A stretch of DNA of 32,202 nt from Candidatus Magasanikiibacteriota bacterium (GTDB taxonomy: Bacteria > Patescibacteriota > Patescibacteriia > Magasanikbacterales > UBA922): positions 1-32,202 of the forward strand of contig JABIGQ010000028.1 of the NCBI GenBank assembly GCA_018650085.1. Reading direction: 5' to 3'. Positions 8,103-17,217 of this stretch are shown here, piece after piece. A program made the position numbers and the translations under genes. The notes beneath the pieces are model-generated. The model saw nothing but the letters and a program-made list of their open reading frames with translations, did not search any database and had not been told where the DNA came from. Numbering within the stretch: the first letter of the stretch is position 1; each line of letters opens with the position of its first letter.

Positions 8103-9186
8103 TCATATTATTGATGGTATAGTTTTGTTTTTGTAATGTAAGCCTTTTTGTATAAAGTTGCATATTTTCTTTATGTGTTAATGCGTATTGTATTTCTTTA
8201 GCTAACATTTCAGGATTATTAGGTTCTACTAATAATCCTGTTTTTTTATGGGCTATAAGAGAAGGTATTCCTCCGACTTTTGTAGCTATTATCGGTATTT
8301 TATTATTCATAGCTTCTAGAAGTGTGTAAGGTAATCCTTCTTTTTTTGATGGTAAACAAAAAATATCAAATGCTTTTAGGTATTGAGAGGCATTTTCTCT
8401 GTATCCAACAAATTTTATATTATTTAATAATAATTTTTCTTTTATATTTAAAAGTTCTTTTTTTTCTGGGCCATCACCAATAATGATAAATAATATCTTC
8501 TTTTTTTTTAGTATATTTGCAGCGTGTAATAATATATCGAGTCCTTTTGTTTTATAATGATTCGCTATAGTGCCAATAATAAATTTATCATTAGATATAT
8601 TTAGTGATTTACGTGCTTCTATCTTATTTAATATCTTTTGTGCAGATATTCCTATTGGGATTAAATGCATTTTCTTTTTTTGTATATGTATATTTTTTTC
8701 TCCAGATTTTTTATCTTGTGGTGAAAGTATTATAAATGCATGTTTTCTTTTTTTTGTTAATCTTTCAAGCCATTGATATATATTTTTTTTTATATGAGAA
8801 ATTGGTTCATTAAATACCCATCCGTGAACAGTATATATAACGAGTGGCTTTTTTTTTAATCCAATAGTTGCAAGAGAACAAATAATTCCGGCTTTAGTGC
8901 TGTTTATATGAATAATATCATATATTTGTGTTTTTATTAATTTGTGTATTTCTAAGATTGCAAGTATGTCTTTTATTGGAGATATAGTACGGATAAGCTT
9001 TTTGAGTTGTATAACTTTTATATTTTTTTTTAAAAGTCGATACTGTAAATCTTTTTTGCCTGTTTCTTCACCAATTGCGACACTGAGATCATATAGATCT
9101 TTATAGGAGTATGCTAAATCATATACGTATTGTTGTGCTCCTCCCCAAGTCCCTTGCGTGATGACATATAATAATTTTTTTTTCAT
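8065..9186 (-). CDS. Family 4 glycosyltransferase (GT-B)
   Basis: 373 residues with the GT4 layout. The N-terminal Rossmann half starts KKKLLYVITQGTWGGAQQYV. The C-terminal nucleotide-sugar half has NDKFIIGTIANHYKTKGLDIL (about 197-217), FIIIGDGPEKKELL, and the E-x7-E motif in KKEGLPYTLLEAMNNKIPII. The ATG has no SD sequence, like the other native genes, and the low GC matches the forward cluster. It is the only native gene on the reverse strand. It reads convergently into the ligase gene (38-nt overlap, no visible terminator) and divergently from the operon starting at 9247. The sugar and acceptor are unknown. Confidence 0.93.
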   Translation of the reverse strand: MKKKLLYVITQGTWGGAQQYVYDLAYSYKDLYDLSVAIGEETGKKDLQYRLLKKNIKVIQLKKLIRTISPIKDILAILEIHKLIKTQIYDIIHINSTKAGIICSLATIGLKKKPLVIYTVHGWVFNEPISHIKKNIYQWLERLTKKRKHAFIILSPQDKKSGEKNIHIQKKKMHLIPIGISAQKILNKIEARKSLNISNDKFIIGTIANHYKTKGLDILLHAANILKKKKILFIIIGDGPEKKELLNIKEKLLLNNIKFVGYRENASQYLKAFDIFCLPSKKEGLPYTLLEAMNNKIPIIATKVGGIPSLIAHKKTGLLVEPNNPEMLAKEIQYALTHKENMQLYTKRLTLQKQNYTINNMITQTQSLYETLQ

Positions 9187-9190
9187 AAAA

Positions 9191-9220
9191 TTGACATGAG
9201 TTATATGATTGTAGTATACT
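9191..9220 (+). promoter_or_regulatory. Near-consensus sigma-70 promoter for the first glycan operon
   Basis: A perfect TTGACA (9191-9196), an 18-nt spacer and TATACT (9215-9220), 26 nt before the ATG at 9247. It lies in the 60-bp gap between divergent genes and probably drives 9247-17083, since no internal terminator is seen. Confidence 0.85.
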
Positions 9221-9227
9221 ATTATTC

Positions 9228-9240
9228 GCTAGATTAAGCA
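9228..9240 (+). promoter_or_regulatory. Leader motif shared with the second glycan operon (copy 1)
   Basis: GCTAGATTAAGCA lies between the -10 and the ATG at 9247. The same motif with two changes (GCTAAATCAAGCA) stands at 18173-18185 before the ATG at 18189. It could be a shared control site, but in AT-rich leaders chance is possible. Confidence 0.3.
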
Positions 9241-9246
9241 ATTTTT

Positions 9247-10044
9247 ATGTTAAAAGTATCTGTTATCATGAGTGTGTACAATGGTGAGTCCTATGTACGA
9301 GAAGCGATTAAAAGTATATTGGGGCAAACATATACAGATTTTGAGTTTATTATTATTGATGATGGTTCAAATGATACATCTTCTAGTATTATACAGGATT
9401 TTTTTGATAAAGATAATAGAATACGGTGTATTACAAATAAAAAGTGTCTTGGGTTAACCGTTTCTTTAAATAAAGGGATTGCAGTTGCACAAGGGGAATA
9501 TATTGCTCGTATGGATGCGGATGATATTTCTATGACAAGAAGATTAGAAAAGCAAGTTGATTATTTAGATACACATAAAGAGGTGGGAGTAATAGGGAGT
9601 CAGGCATATATTATAGATGATAAAGGGGAAAAAATAGGAAAGAAGAACTTAGCACAATTAAATATAGATATAAAAAAAAGAATGTTGTTTAATAACCAGT
9701 GTATCCATAGTAGTTTGATGATCCGTAAAGATGTTTTAGATGATGTTGGTGGCTATAATGAGAGTTTTTTAAAGAGTCAGGATTATGAATTGTTGTTTCG
9801 TATATTATCAAAGTACTCTGTAGTTAATTTATCAGAGTATTTATTACAATGGCGATCACATGCAGGAAATATTTCTTATGCAAGTAGGCGACAACAATGG
9901 GATGCTATTCGAGCAAGGTGGTATGCTATATGGAGGTATGGTTTTTCATTTTTGTATGGTAGTGTGCATATTCTTATAAGAAGTGTGTGGTATCTATTTC
10001 CTATTACTGTACAGAAAAATTTATTATCTTTATCAAAAAAATAA
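9247..10044 (+). CDS. Family 2 glycosyltransferase (GT-A)
   Basis: 265 residues. A typical GT2 start (VSVIMSVYNGESYVREAIKSI) is followed by the nucleotide-binding IIIDDGS (DDGS at 38-41) and the metal-binding DADD (90-93). An acceptor-side region with FLKSQDYELLFRI follows. This is an inverting transferase of the capsule/O-antigen type, acting on a lipid-linked acceptor at the cytoplasmic face. First gene of the operon, 7 nt before the next. The sugar specificity cannot be read from the sequence. Confidence 0.93.
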   Translation: MLKVSVIMSVYNGESYVREAIKSILGQTYTDFEFIIIDDGSNDTSSSIIQDFFDKDNRIRCITNKKCLGLTVSLNKGIAVAQGEYIARMDADDISMTRRLEKQVDYLDTHKEVGVIGSQAYIIDDKGEKIGKKNLAQLNIDIKKRMLFNNQCIHSSLMIRKDVLDDVGGYNESFLKSQDYELLFRILSKYSVVNLSEYLLQWRSHAGNISYASRRQQWDAIRARWYAIWRYGFSFLYGSVHILIRSVWYLFPITVQKNLLSLSKK

Positions 10045-10051
10045 TCTAGAT

Positions 10052-11176
10052 ATGAATAATGATTTACGACAAAAAAATTTAGGGTTATTTTTTACCTATG
10101 GAATGAGTTTAGAAAAATGGAAAAAGTATGGAATGTATGATAGAGAGCTTGCCTTATATAAATTAATTGCTAAAAAATTAGGAAAAGTATTTTTATTTAC
10201 TTATGGTGATGAGGATACTGGTTTTGTTGTAGATTTAGCAAAATATGGAATTGTTGTTTGTCATAAAAAAAAACATGTTCCTAATATAATATATTCATTG
10301 ATTCTTCCATTTGCATATAGAAGAGAAATGAAATCTATTGATATTATAAAAACAAATCAAATGATGGGAGTTTGGACTGCAATTATTGCAAAATGTGTGT
10401 ATAGAAAGCCTTTAATTACTAGAACAGGGTATACGTATAGTCGTTTTGCTTATTTAAAAAAGAAATATATCAAGTATATTTTTGGGAAAATCATAGAATG
10501 CCTTGCTTCTTTTTTTTCAGATAAAATTGTTGTAGCTACAAAAATAGAAAAACAGTATTATCCTACTTGGGTGTATAAAAAAATAACAATTATTCCAAAT
10601 TATGTAGATACTTCATTATTTAAACCTGATATATCAAAGAATAATGATAAAAAAGAAAAAAAGTTATTATGTATTGGGCGTCTGACAAAACAGAAAAATT
10701 TATTTAATCTTATTGAAGCTGTAGGTATAGTAGATAACGTCACATTACAAATTATTGGACAAGGAGAATTGAAAGAACAATTAATCGAGTTTGCAAAAGA
10801 AAAAAATGTACATGTAGAATTTTTAGGTGCTAAACCACATGAAGAATTACCTAAATATATAAATCAGGCTGATATATTTATTCTTCCAAGTTTTTATGAA
10901 GGGAATCCAAAGGTATTATTAGAAGCTATGGCATGTGGCGCATTGGTTATTGGTACGGATGTCGAAGGAATTCGGAAAATAATTTTAGATAGTAATGCTA
11001 TATTATCTGGTATAAATGTTAAACAATTGTGTGTTGCTATAAATAATTTGTTATTATATAATAATGTTGTAAAACAACAAATTAGTAAAAATATGCGTAA
11101 TTTTATCATAAATAATTTTAGCCTTGAACATGTTATTAAATTAGAAATAAAAAATATAGTATATATATTGAGTTAA
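10052..11176 (+). CDS. Family 4 glycosyltransferase (GT-B)
   Basis: 374 residues from the ATG at 10052. An in-frame extension to 9983 lies inside the previous gene and is not conserved-looking, so I reject it. The C-terminal half has the donor-binding layout ITIIPNYVDTSLFKPD, KKLLCIGRLTKQKNLFNLIEA and LQIIGQGELKEQL. The E-x7-E motif is in PSFYEGNPKVLLEAMACGAL. A retaining GT4 enzyme, tightly linked to its neighbours (7-nt and 9-nt gaps) and so co-transcribed. The substrate is unknown. Confidence 0.92.
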   Translation: MNNDLRQKNLGLFFTYGMSLEKWKKYGMYDRELALYKLIAKKLGKVFLFTYGDEDTGFVVDLAKYGIVVCHKKKHVPNIIYSLILPFAYRREMKSIDIIKTNQMMGVWTAIIAKCVYRKPLITRTGYTYSRFAYLKKKYIKYIFGKIIECLASFFSDKIVVATKIEKQYYPTWVYKKITIIPNYVDTSLFKPDISKNNDKKEKKLLCIGRLTKQKNLFNLIEAVGIVDNVTLQIIGQGELKEQLIEFAKEKNVHVEFLGAKPHEELPKYINQADIFILPSFYEGNPKVLLEAMACGALVIGTDVEGIRKIILDSNAILSGINVKQLCVAINNLLLYNNVVKQQISKNMRNFIINNFSLEHVIKLEIKNIVYILS

Positions 11177-11185
11177 TTGTTTATT

Positions 11186-11983
11186 ATGAGATATTTTGAT
11201 AGTAATTATCAGAGGTTAGTATATATAGAACAAAAAGCGGATCCTAAATACTGGGATAAACTTTGGGATGTGAAAAATTTTAAAAAAATAGTGTCGAGTA
11301 TAAGAAAAATAAGTTTTGTTTATTCAAATACTACAAAATATCTTTCAAAAGGTGCTAAGATTCTAGAAGGAGGCTGTGGTAAAGGACAATATGTGTATGC
11401 TTTGGATAATTGGGGGTATGATACATATGGTATTGATTATGCCAAAAATACGATTGAGCATATAAATAAACATTTCCCTGAGTTGCAAGTCATTTGTGGT
11501 GATGTGAGGAAATTACCATATAAGAAAGATTTTTTTGATGGGTATTGGTCATTTGGCGTGATAGAGCATTTTTATAATGGATATGATGATATTTTAAAGG
11601 AAATGAAACGAGTAATAAAATCAAATGGGTTTTTATTTATTACATTTCCACACATGTCTTTGTTAAGGAAAATAAAGAGCAAATTAGGGGGCTATCCATT
11701 ATTTGATACACAAATGGGGGACGATAATTTTTATCAGTTTGCGCTTGATTATAAAAGGGTGGTAAAGGATTTAGAGATGTATGGTTTTTCTTTAAAAAAG
11801 AAAAAATATTTGGATGGTGTGAAAGGATTAAAAGATGAGATATTGATAGGCAAAAAATATTTACAAAAATTATATGATGCTCGTAGTTTTGTGTTAAAAG
11901 TATTTAAACATTCTTTAGGAATCTGCTTAGCTCCTGTAACCTCACATAGTATATTATTAGTAATGGAATTAAAAGATAAATAA
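11186..11983 (+). CDS. Class I SAM-dependent methyltransferase
   Basis: 265 residues from the ATG at 11186; a TTG at 11177 directly after the previous stop is less likely. Motif I is ILEGGCGKGQYVYALD (about 59-74), the acidic motif-II residue is in YGIDYAKNTIEHI, and DVRKLPYKKDFFDGYWSFGVIEHF gives motifs III and IV. The fold is the Methyltransf_11/25 type found in polysaccharide clusters, where such enzymes O-methylate sugars or cap chains. The target is not known. First of three methyltransferases in this operon. Confidence 0.88.
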   Translation: MRYFDSNYQRLVYIEQKADPKYWDKLWDVKNFKKIVSSIRKISFVYSNTTKYLSKGAKILEGGCGKGQYVYALDNWGYDTYGIDYAKNTIEHINKHFPELQVICGDVRKLPYKKDFFDGYWSFGVIEHFYNGYDDILKEMKRVIKSNGFLFITFPHMSLLRKIKSKLGGYPLFDTQMGDDNFYQFALDYKRVVKDLEMYGFSLKKKKYLDGVKGLKDEILIGKKYLQKLYDARSFVLKVFKHSLGICLAPVTSHSILLVMELKDK

Positions 11984-11984
11984 T

Positions 11985-12629
11985 ATGAAGCAGAGAATGA
12001 TACAATTTATTTTAAAATACATATTATTTTTTCATAATTTTTTGTATAAACTTATTTCAAAGTTGGCTATTATAGCAAACCATGGTATACATCCAAAGCA
12101 TGATATTTTAAAATACGAAGAATTTTTTTTGAATTGTATTGATCCTGCGGATACTATTGTTGATATTGGTTGTAGTAGTGGGGAAGTAACTCGTGTTGTT
12201 GCTAGTAAAGCAAAAAAAGTAGTCGGTATAGAAATAGAACCAAAAAAGATTGCCAAAGCAAAAGGAAAAAAACATATAAATAACCTAACATATATAGTAG
12301 GTGATGCTACAAACTATACATTTGAAGATAAATTTGATAAGATTATTTTATCTAATGTTTTAGAGCATATTGAAAACCGTATTGACTTTTTGAAAAAAAT
12401 GCATACGATTTCTGATACAATACTTTTACGAGTTCCTATGATTGATCGTGATTGGATAACAATATATAAGAAACAATTGGATATTGAGTATAGGCTTGAT
12501 AAAACACATTATATAGAGTATACAATAAATTCTTTGAAAAAAGAGTTGAAAGAGTCAGGGTGGAATTTAGATTCTTTTTCAATTCAATTTGGGGAGTGTT
12601 GGGGCAAGCTTATAATGAAGAAAAAATGA
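11985..12629 (+). CDS. Class I SAM-dependent methyltransferase
   Basis: 214 residues. Motif I is IVDIGCSSGEVTRVVAS (about 57-73), with the ribose-binding acidic residue in VVGIEIEPKKIAKAK, and DKFDKIILSNVLEHI as motif IV. The N-terminal 30 residues are hydrophobic and basic (ILKYILFFHNFLYKL), suggesting membrane association. It begins 1 nt after the previous stop region and overlaps the next gene by 4 nt (ATGA), so translation is probably coupled. Its sugar or lipid target cannot be told. Confidence 0.87.
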   Translation: MKQRMIQFILKYILFFHNFLYKLISKLAIIANHGIHPKHDILKYEEFFLNCIDPADTIVDIGCSSGEVTRVVASKAKKVVGIEIEPKKIAKAKGKKHINNLTYIVGDATNYTFEDKFDKIILSNVLEHIENRIDFLKKMHTISDTILLRVPMIDRDWITIYKKQLDIEYRLDKTHYIEYTINSLKKELKESGWNLDSFSIQFGECWGKLIMKKK

Positions 12630-13690
12630 AATTTAAAAAAATAATACACTATATCATTGATATTATAAAAAATATTTTTTCAAAAAAAGATGTTATTTAT
12701 ATTATAGAAAATAGTAATTGGTCTATTGGGTGGGATGGTCATTATATTACTCGTGCATTGAAGTCATTTTTAAAGAGTGACTACAGAGTAACCTCAAAAT
12801 TTTTAGAAAACACGATTATTCATTTTGGGTCTATTCATACATTTTTAAAACAAGACTCTTTTGTCTCTATTTCTAGATCTAATAATATAGTAGTTACATG
12901 GTTTCATGTGGTTGCAGAAGACCCTCGTCTTAAAAAAGTACCTGAGTTAAATAAAAAAATAGATTTATTACATGTATCTTGTAATATTACAAAAAAGATG
13001 TTAGTCAAATATGGTATGCAGGAAGATAAGATTATCGTTATACCGCTTGGAGTTGACACTAAGATGTTTATTTCATCTAAAATAAAACAAAACATATTAA
13101 GAAAGAAATTAGATATATCGTCAGATGTTATTGTGGTAGGTTCTTTTCAAAAAGATGGTATTGGTTGGAAAGAAGGAAGTATCCCAAAATTAGAAAAAGG
13201 ACCTGATGTATTTTGTGATACTATAGAACAACTTGCAAAGAGGTATCCAATTCATGTATTATTAACAGGGCCAGCGAGAGGTTATGTAAAAAAACGCTTA
13301 AGTTCTCTTGGAATTAGATATACACATCGTTATTTAAAGAATTATATTGATATTGTTGATTATTATAATATATTAGATCTATATTTGATAACATCTAGAT
13401 ATGAGGGGGGACCTAAAGGACTTTTAGAAGCTTGGGCGTGTGAAATTCCTGTTATCTCAACTCAGGTTGGAATGGTTCAAGATATTGCGGATCATAAAAA
13501 GACTTGTTGGATAGCAGGCATAGAAGATGTTGATAGTCTAGTAAAAGGTATGGAATGGCTATTAGATAATGATATTAAAAGAAAAAACATAGTAAAAAAT
13601 GCAAAAAAACAAGTTCAATTGTATGATTGGGAACAAATAGGGTTTCTTTATTATAAAAAAATATATGAAAAAATTATTACGAAAAAATAG
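12626..13690 (+). CDS. Family 4 glycosyltransferase (GT-B)
   Basis: 354 residues from the ATG at 12626, which overlaps the previous TGA in an ATGA junction; the longer in-frame reading to 12560 lies within the upstream gene. The C-terminal half shows VIPLGVDTKMF, DVIVVGSFQKDGIGWK, IHVLLTGPARGYV and the E-x7-E region in TSRYEGGPKGLLEAWACEI. The N-terminal half is weakly similar to typical GT4 but has IENSNWSIGWDGHYITRAL. A GT4 enzyme of unknown specificity. Confidence 0.88.
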   Translation: MKFKKIIHYIIDIIKNIFSKKDVIYIIENSNWSIGWDGHYITRALKSFLKSDYRVTSKFLENTIIHFGSIHTFLKQDSFVSISRSNNIVVTWFHVVAEDPRLKKVPELNKKIDLLHVSCNITKKMLVKYGMQEDKIIVIPLGVDTKMFISSKIKQNILRKKLDISSDVIVVGSFQKDGIGWKEGSIPKLEKGPDVFCDTIEQLAKRYPIHVLLTGPARGYVKKRLSSLGIRYTHRYLKNYIDIVDYYNILDLYLITSRYEGGPKGLLEAWACEIPVISTQVGMVQDIADHKKTCWIAGIEDVDSLVKGMEWLLDNDIKRKNIVKNAKKQVQLYDWEQIGFLYYKKIYEKIITKK

Positions 13691-14486
13691 TAATATCCAG
13701 TTAGATAAGATGAATACAAAATTATTTTCTAATGCTATAAAAGTATCAAAAAATAATGGAGTAAATGATTTTTTATGTTGGTTTGACAATAGTGAAACGA
13801 CAAGTCATGTTATTGTTTCGGGTTATCGAGATTTTTTTTCTTATATATTAGTTGATGAAGTATATAATTATATAAAAAACAAAGCCTTAAATTTATCTGT
13901 ATTAGATATTGGTTGTGGGGGGGGAAGGCTTATGAATGCTGCGGCCACTTGTTTTGAAATGGTTTATGGTGTAGATATTCATAATAACTTAGATATAACA
14001 AAGCAATTTTTACATTCTCAATCTAAAAATAATATTATATTAAATAATATACAAAATAAAATTTTTTTAATAGAAGATAAAAAAATAGATTTAGTATATT
14101 CATTTATTGTTTTTCAGCATATAATGACATTAGATTGTTTTAAGGCATATCTGTCAGAAATACAACGGGTATTACGAGATGATGGGATTGCTATTATTTA
14201 TTTTGGTAGACCTAAATATTTATCCCGTAAGGTTTTCCCATATTCAATTATTAATACATTATTTTATTTATTTGATAAATATATATATGAGCGGGTTATC
14301 AATTTATTGTTTAAAGGGTATAGAGAGTATCCTAATGTACCTGTGAATTATGTTAATTTGGTCGTTACTATGAGAAAAGCAAAACAATTATTTAAATATA
14401 ACGGGTTTATAATTATTAGTCAGGGTGTCTCTCGTAGGAAAGGTGGGTATGGGACACAGTATTATTTAGTTGTACAGAAAAAATAA
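13665..14486 (+). CDS. Class I SAM-dependent methyltransferase
   Basis: 273 residues with the ATG at 13665 (26-nt overlap with the previous gene); an ATG at 13710 would give a 258-residue form. Motif I is SVLDIGCGGGRLMNAA (about 77-92), followed by VYGVDIHNNLDIT and KIDLVYSFIVFQHI (motif IV). The C-terminus carries PNVPVNYVNLVVTMRKAKQLF. Probably a glycan methyltransferase by context; no closer family is recognised. Confidence 0.85.
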   Translation: MKKLLRKNSNIQLDKMNTKLFSNAIKVSKNNGVNDFLCWFDNSETTSHVIVSGYRDFFSYILVDEVYNYIKNKALNLSVLDIGCGGGRLMNAAATCFEMVYGVDIHNNLDITKQFLHSQSKNNIILNNIQNKIFLIEDKKIDLVYSFIVFQHIMTLDCFKAYLSEIQRVLRDDGIAIIYFGRPKYLSRKVFPYSIINTLFYLFDKYIYERVINLLFKGYREYPNVPVNYVNLVVTMRKAKQLFKYNGFIIISQGVSRRKGGYGTQYYLVVQKK

Positions 14487-14496
14487 TATTTTTTAT

Positions 14497-15378
14497 ATGA
14501 AATATAAACATATTAATGTATGTCTTTGTGCATATAATGCAGAAGCATTTATTGAAAAAACTATTAATAGTATTTTATCTCAAACATATACGCATTTTAC
14601 GTTATTTATAGTTAATGACGCGAGCACTGATGGTACCAAAAGTATTATTGAGCAATTTGTGAAAAAAGATAATAGAGTCGTATTTATTGATTTAAAAAAA
14701 AACATAGGAACATATGCAGCAAAAAATTTAGTATTAAAAGAGTTTGCTATTGGAGATTTTTGGGCACATCATGATGCAGATGATTATAGTGATTCAAAAC
14801 GCTTTGAAAAACAAATTGAATATTTAGAAAAATTTAATTTAGATGGGTGTGGTACTGCAATTAATGAATTTTATACGGATGGAATAAGTCCTCGTATTCC
14901 ATCTAATTTTCCTCTTGTATTAAATAATACAGATGGGTTTTATTATAGGGCTAACTATTATCCAGAAAAGATATCAACAGAAACTGTATTAGATAATATA
15001 GATGATTTAGCTAAATTAAAGATTGCTATGAATGGGTCTCTCATGTTTCGTTTAGATTTAGTACAGCAATTGGGTGGTTTTGATGGGCATACTCGGTTTG
15101 GGGCGGATTCTGATTTTTTATGGAGATTTATTACTTTTTATAATTTTGGTAATATACAAGAAGTATTATATAATCGTCGATTTCATGGTTCATCATTGAC
15201 TCAATCAAAAAAAACAGGGTGGAATTCTGATATAAGAAAGAAATATGCAAATGAGATAAAAGAAAAACATATCAAGAGGTTGAAATTTTTACATGAAAAT
15301 GAAAAAAAATTAGCCTGGAAGCACAGTGTTTATGATATGTTTTATCCAGAAGTATCTTATAATATATATAAAAAATAG
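14497..15378 (+). CDS. Family 2 glycosyltransferase (GT-A)
   Basis: 293 residues from the ATG at 14497; a TTG at 14470 overlaps the previous gene and is rejected. It has INVCLCAYNAEAFIEKTINS, the donor-binding FIVNDASTDGT, and a metal site WAHHDADDYSDSKRFEKQ near residue 90. A later RFGADSDFLWRF matches the acceptor/base region of GT2 enzymes. It stands 10 nt after the methyltransferase and 3 nt before the next gene. Donor and acceptor are unknown. Confidence 0.92.
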   Translation: MKYKHINVCLCAYNAEAFIEKTINSILSQTYTHFTLFIVNDASTDGTKSIIEQFVKKDNRVVFIDLKKNIGTYAAKNLVLKEFAIGDFWAHHDADDYSDSKRFEKQIEYLEKFNLDGCGTAINEFYTDGISPRIPSNFPLVLNNTDGFYYRANYYPEKISTETVLDNIDDLAKLKIAMNGSLMFRLDLVQQLGGFDGHTRFGADSDFLWRFITFYNFGNIQEVLYNRRFHGSSLTQSKKTGWNSDIRKKYANEIKEKHIKRLKFLHENEKKLAWKHSVYDMFYPEVSYNIYKK

Positions 15379-15381
15379 AGT

Positions 15382-16461
15382 ATGAATAAACGTATTGGAA
15401 TTATTATTGATTCAAATCATTATCTAACAGATACAGGCCCTCTTTGTGCTGAATTAAAAGCACAACAGTTTGAAGTGTTTTTATTTGCAAATGGTGACAA
15501 AAAATTTAAGCCTGCAGATAACCCATATCTTCATAAAGAGCATTTATTGGAAGTGGTTCATGATGAAGTTGTCTGGTATACAGATTTAAAAGATTTATCT
15601 AAGAAATTAGAAAAAAAACAAGTTGTCGCAGTATTTACACAAGAAGCACTTCCTTTTGTTAATCAACCAAAATATTTTCAAAACAGAAAATATTTCATTT
15701 ATAATATTGTTCATAGTGTTGATAATTTTCATCCAAAAGCAATTGCAGCAGGTGTGATAGATAAGACTATAGCCCCATATGAAAGTTATGGTGATTATTT
15801 GGGATGGGAAAGAAAAGATTATGTTCCATTAGGAGTCCCAAAATATGATGTAGTTAATTTTTTAGATAAAGAAAAAATATTTAAGAAATACAATCTTCCA
15901 GGTAAATATATTTTGTTGCTTACACCAAATAATAATTTATTGAGTTGGTTTGTTGTTTATAGGATTTTACGGGAAGTGAAAAAGTCTGGGTATGTTGTCA
16001 TATTAAAAGGCAAGACGCCTAAATGTCATAAATGGATATATCGTTTGTTTGTAGATAAGTATTTTTTAAGTGATAGATCATATTATCCATTTGTAACTCA
16101 TGAACTTATTTCAGCTAGTGATGGTGTGATTGGTTTTGATACCACTGCTGTGGAAGAAATCTTAGTATTTGAAAAGCCTTTAGTTAATTTTTCTATTAAG
16201 CCTTATCGTGATAAAGCTGCACGTGAAGGGAATTTCAAACAATTTGTTCCTATGTGGGCATCAAAATTCTGTTTAGATCTTAATTTTTTTGATTATCAGG
16301 GTATAAAAGGACAATTTAAAAAATTACCAGAGTTTATGACCCATTTTTTAAAAAAAGGTGTTAATTATAAGAAAATTCAAAAAGATGTATTTTATGTTCC
16401 TGGAGAAGCTTCAAAACGAGTTGTAGATTATTTAAAAAATGAATTACATATAAATACTTAA
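15382..16461 (+). CDS. GT-B-fold transferase, distantly CDP-glycerophosphotransferase/epimerase-like
   Basis: 359 residues with no clear signature of a common GT family. The N-terminus (RIGIIIDSNHYLTDTGPLCAEL) and the C-terminal stretch (ELISASDGVIGFDTTAVEEILVFEKPLVNFSIKP) resemble the GT-B enzymes that include TagB/TagF-type glycerophosphotransferases and UDP-GlcNAc 2-epimerase folds. There, a SD-(G/T)-x-x-(G/S) loop binds the nucleotide sugar. IVHSVDNFHPKAIAAGVIDKTIAPYESYGDYL adds a His/Tyr-rich centre. A transferase role fits the operon; the chemistry is uncertain. Confidence 0.6.
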   Translation: MNKRIGIIIDSNHYLTDTGPLCAELKAQQFEVFLFANGDKKFKPADNPYLHKEHLLEVVHDEVVWYTDLKDLSKKLEKKQVVAVFTQEALPFVNQPKYFQNRKYFIYNIVHSVDNFHPKAIAAGVIDKTIAPYESYGDYLGWERKDYVPLGVPKYDVVNFLDKEKIFKKYNLPGKYILLLTPNNNLLSWFVVYRILREVKKSGYVVILKGKTPKCHKWIYRLFVDKYFLSDRSYYPFVTHELISASDGVIGFDTTAVEEILVFEKPLVNFSIKPYRDKAAREGNFKQFVPMWASKFCLDLNFFDYQGIKGQFKKLPEFMTHFLKKGVNYKKIQKDVFYVPGEASKRVVDYLKNELHINT

Positions 16462-16465
16462 TACT

Positions 16466-17083
16466 ATGAAAAAATATTTTATTTATGGAGTAATAATTGT
16501 ATTGATTAGTGTGTTGTTTGGTATATTTGTATGGTTTAAATCTTCCATTGATGAACAATCATATATGGACAAACAACATTGTGATCATTTAGATGATCGG
16601 TGGGGGAGTTTTTATGACAAACAAACGGACATTTCTTTTTGTTATAAATATGTGTGGGGAAAACCATATATTAACTTGGAGCAAGAAAAAAATAAAATAA
16701 GTAATATAAAAATTGCATTTGGAGAAAAAACTCAAGATAATCCAATTATTATTATCGCAAATAATGCATATATACATAAGAATAATGGTCCTGTTCGTCC
16801 AGATATTAAATGGGCGCAAGTGGATCTAGATATATTTGAAAATGATTTAGAAACATTATTTGGTAATGAAGAGGTTATTGTGCATAAAAATATTAAATTT
16901 TCTGGAAAAAATAGTATGCGTGTATATAGATCTTTAATCTTAGATGATATATTTGTAGAAAGAGTTGATTATTTTTTTCCAAAAGTACAGATGGGAAATA
17001 GTAATGATTATCATATGTATATAACAGGTTTATCTGAATCAGAAGCAGATATTGAAAATGTGATGAATAGTTTACATATATAA
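16466..17083 (+). CDS. Membrane-anchored extracytoplasmic protein of unknown function
   Basis: 205 residues. A single N-terminal hydrophobic helix (about 5-25, YGVIIVLISVLFGIFVWF) is followed by a soluble domain that would face outward. The domain has two Cys (CDHLDDRW and SFCYKY, about 25 residues apart) and mixed alpha/beta character. I do not recognise the family. It is the last gene of the first glycan operon, 4 nt after its neighbour, and ends just before a terminator. Confidence 0.75.
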   Translation: MKKYFIYGVIIVLISVLFGIFVWFKSSIDEQSYMDKQHCDHLDDRWGSFYDKQTDISFCYKYVWGKPYINLEQEKNKISNIKIAFGEKTQDNPIIIIANNAYIHKNNGPVRPDIKWAQVDLDIFENDLETLFGNEEVIVHKNIKFSGKNSMRVYRSLILDDIFVERVDYFFPKVQMGNSNDYHMYITGLSESEADIENVMNSLHI

Positions 17084-17084
17084 A

Positions 17085-17115
17085 AAAACATCAATTTTTC
17101 GTTAGTTGATGTTTT
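17085..17115. terminator. Bidirectional terminator between the first glycan operon and island 1
   Basis: A 10-bp perfect stem (17085-17094/17106-17115) with an 11-nt loop. The forward side ends in TTTT and the reverse side in seven T, so it can stop both the forward operon and the reverse-strand propeller gene. Confidence 0.82.
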
Positions 17116-17122
17116 GTCTCAG

Positions 17123-17149
17123 CAATATAGATACACGTTATCTATATTG
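17123..17149. repeat. Perfect inverted repeat at the left edge of island 1
   Basis: 11-bp arms, CAATATAGATA (17123-17133) and its complement (17139-17149), with a 5-nt loop. The inner ATATAGATA/TATCTATAT pair recurs in the 15-bp arms at 27741-27785, at the matching edge of island 2. A second hairpin, GGGAATC/GATTCCC (17158-17164/17170-17176), follows. No T-tract follows either, so these are not simple terminators. Confidence 0.6.
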
Positions 17150-17217
17150 TAAGTGATGGGAATCATTTAGATTCCCGTGGGGCGTGAACATATAAAGAAC
17201 TTGTTTTGTTGTGCCAG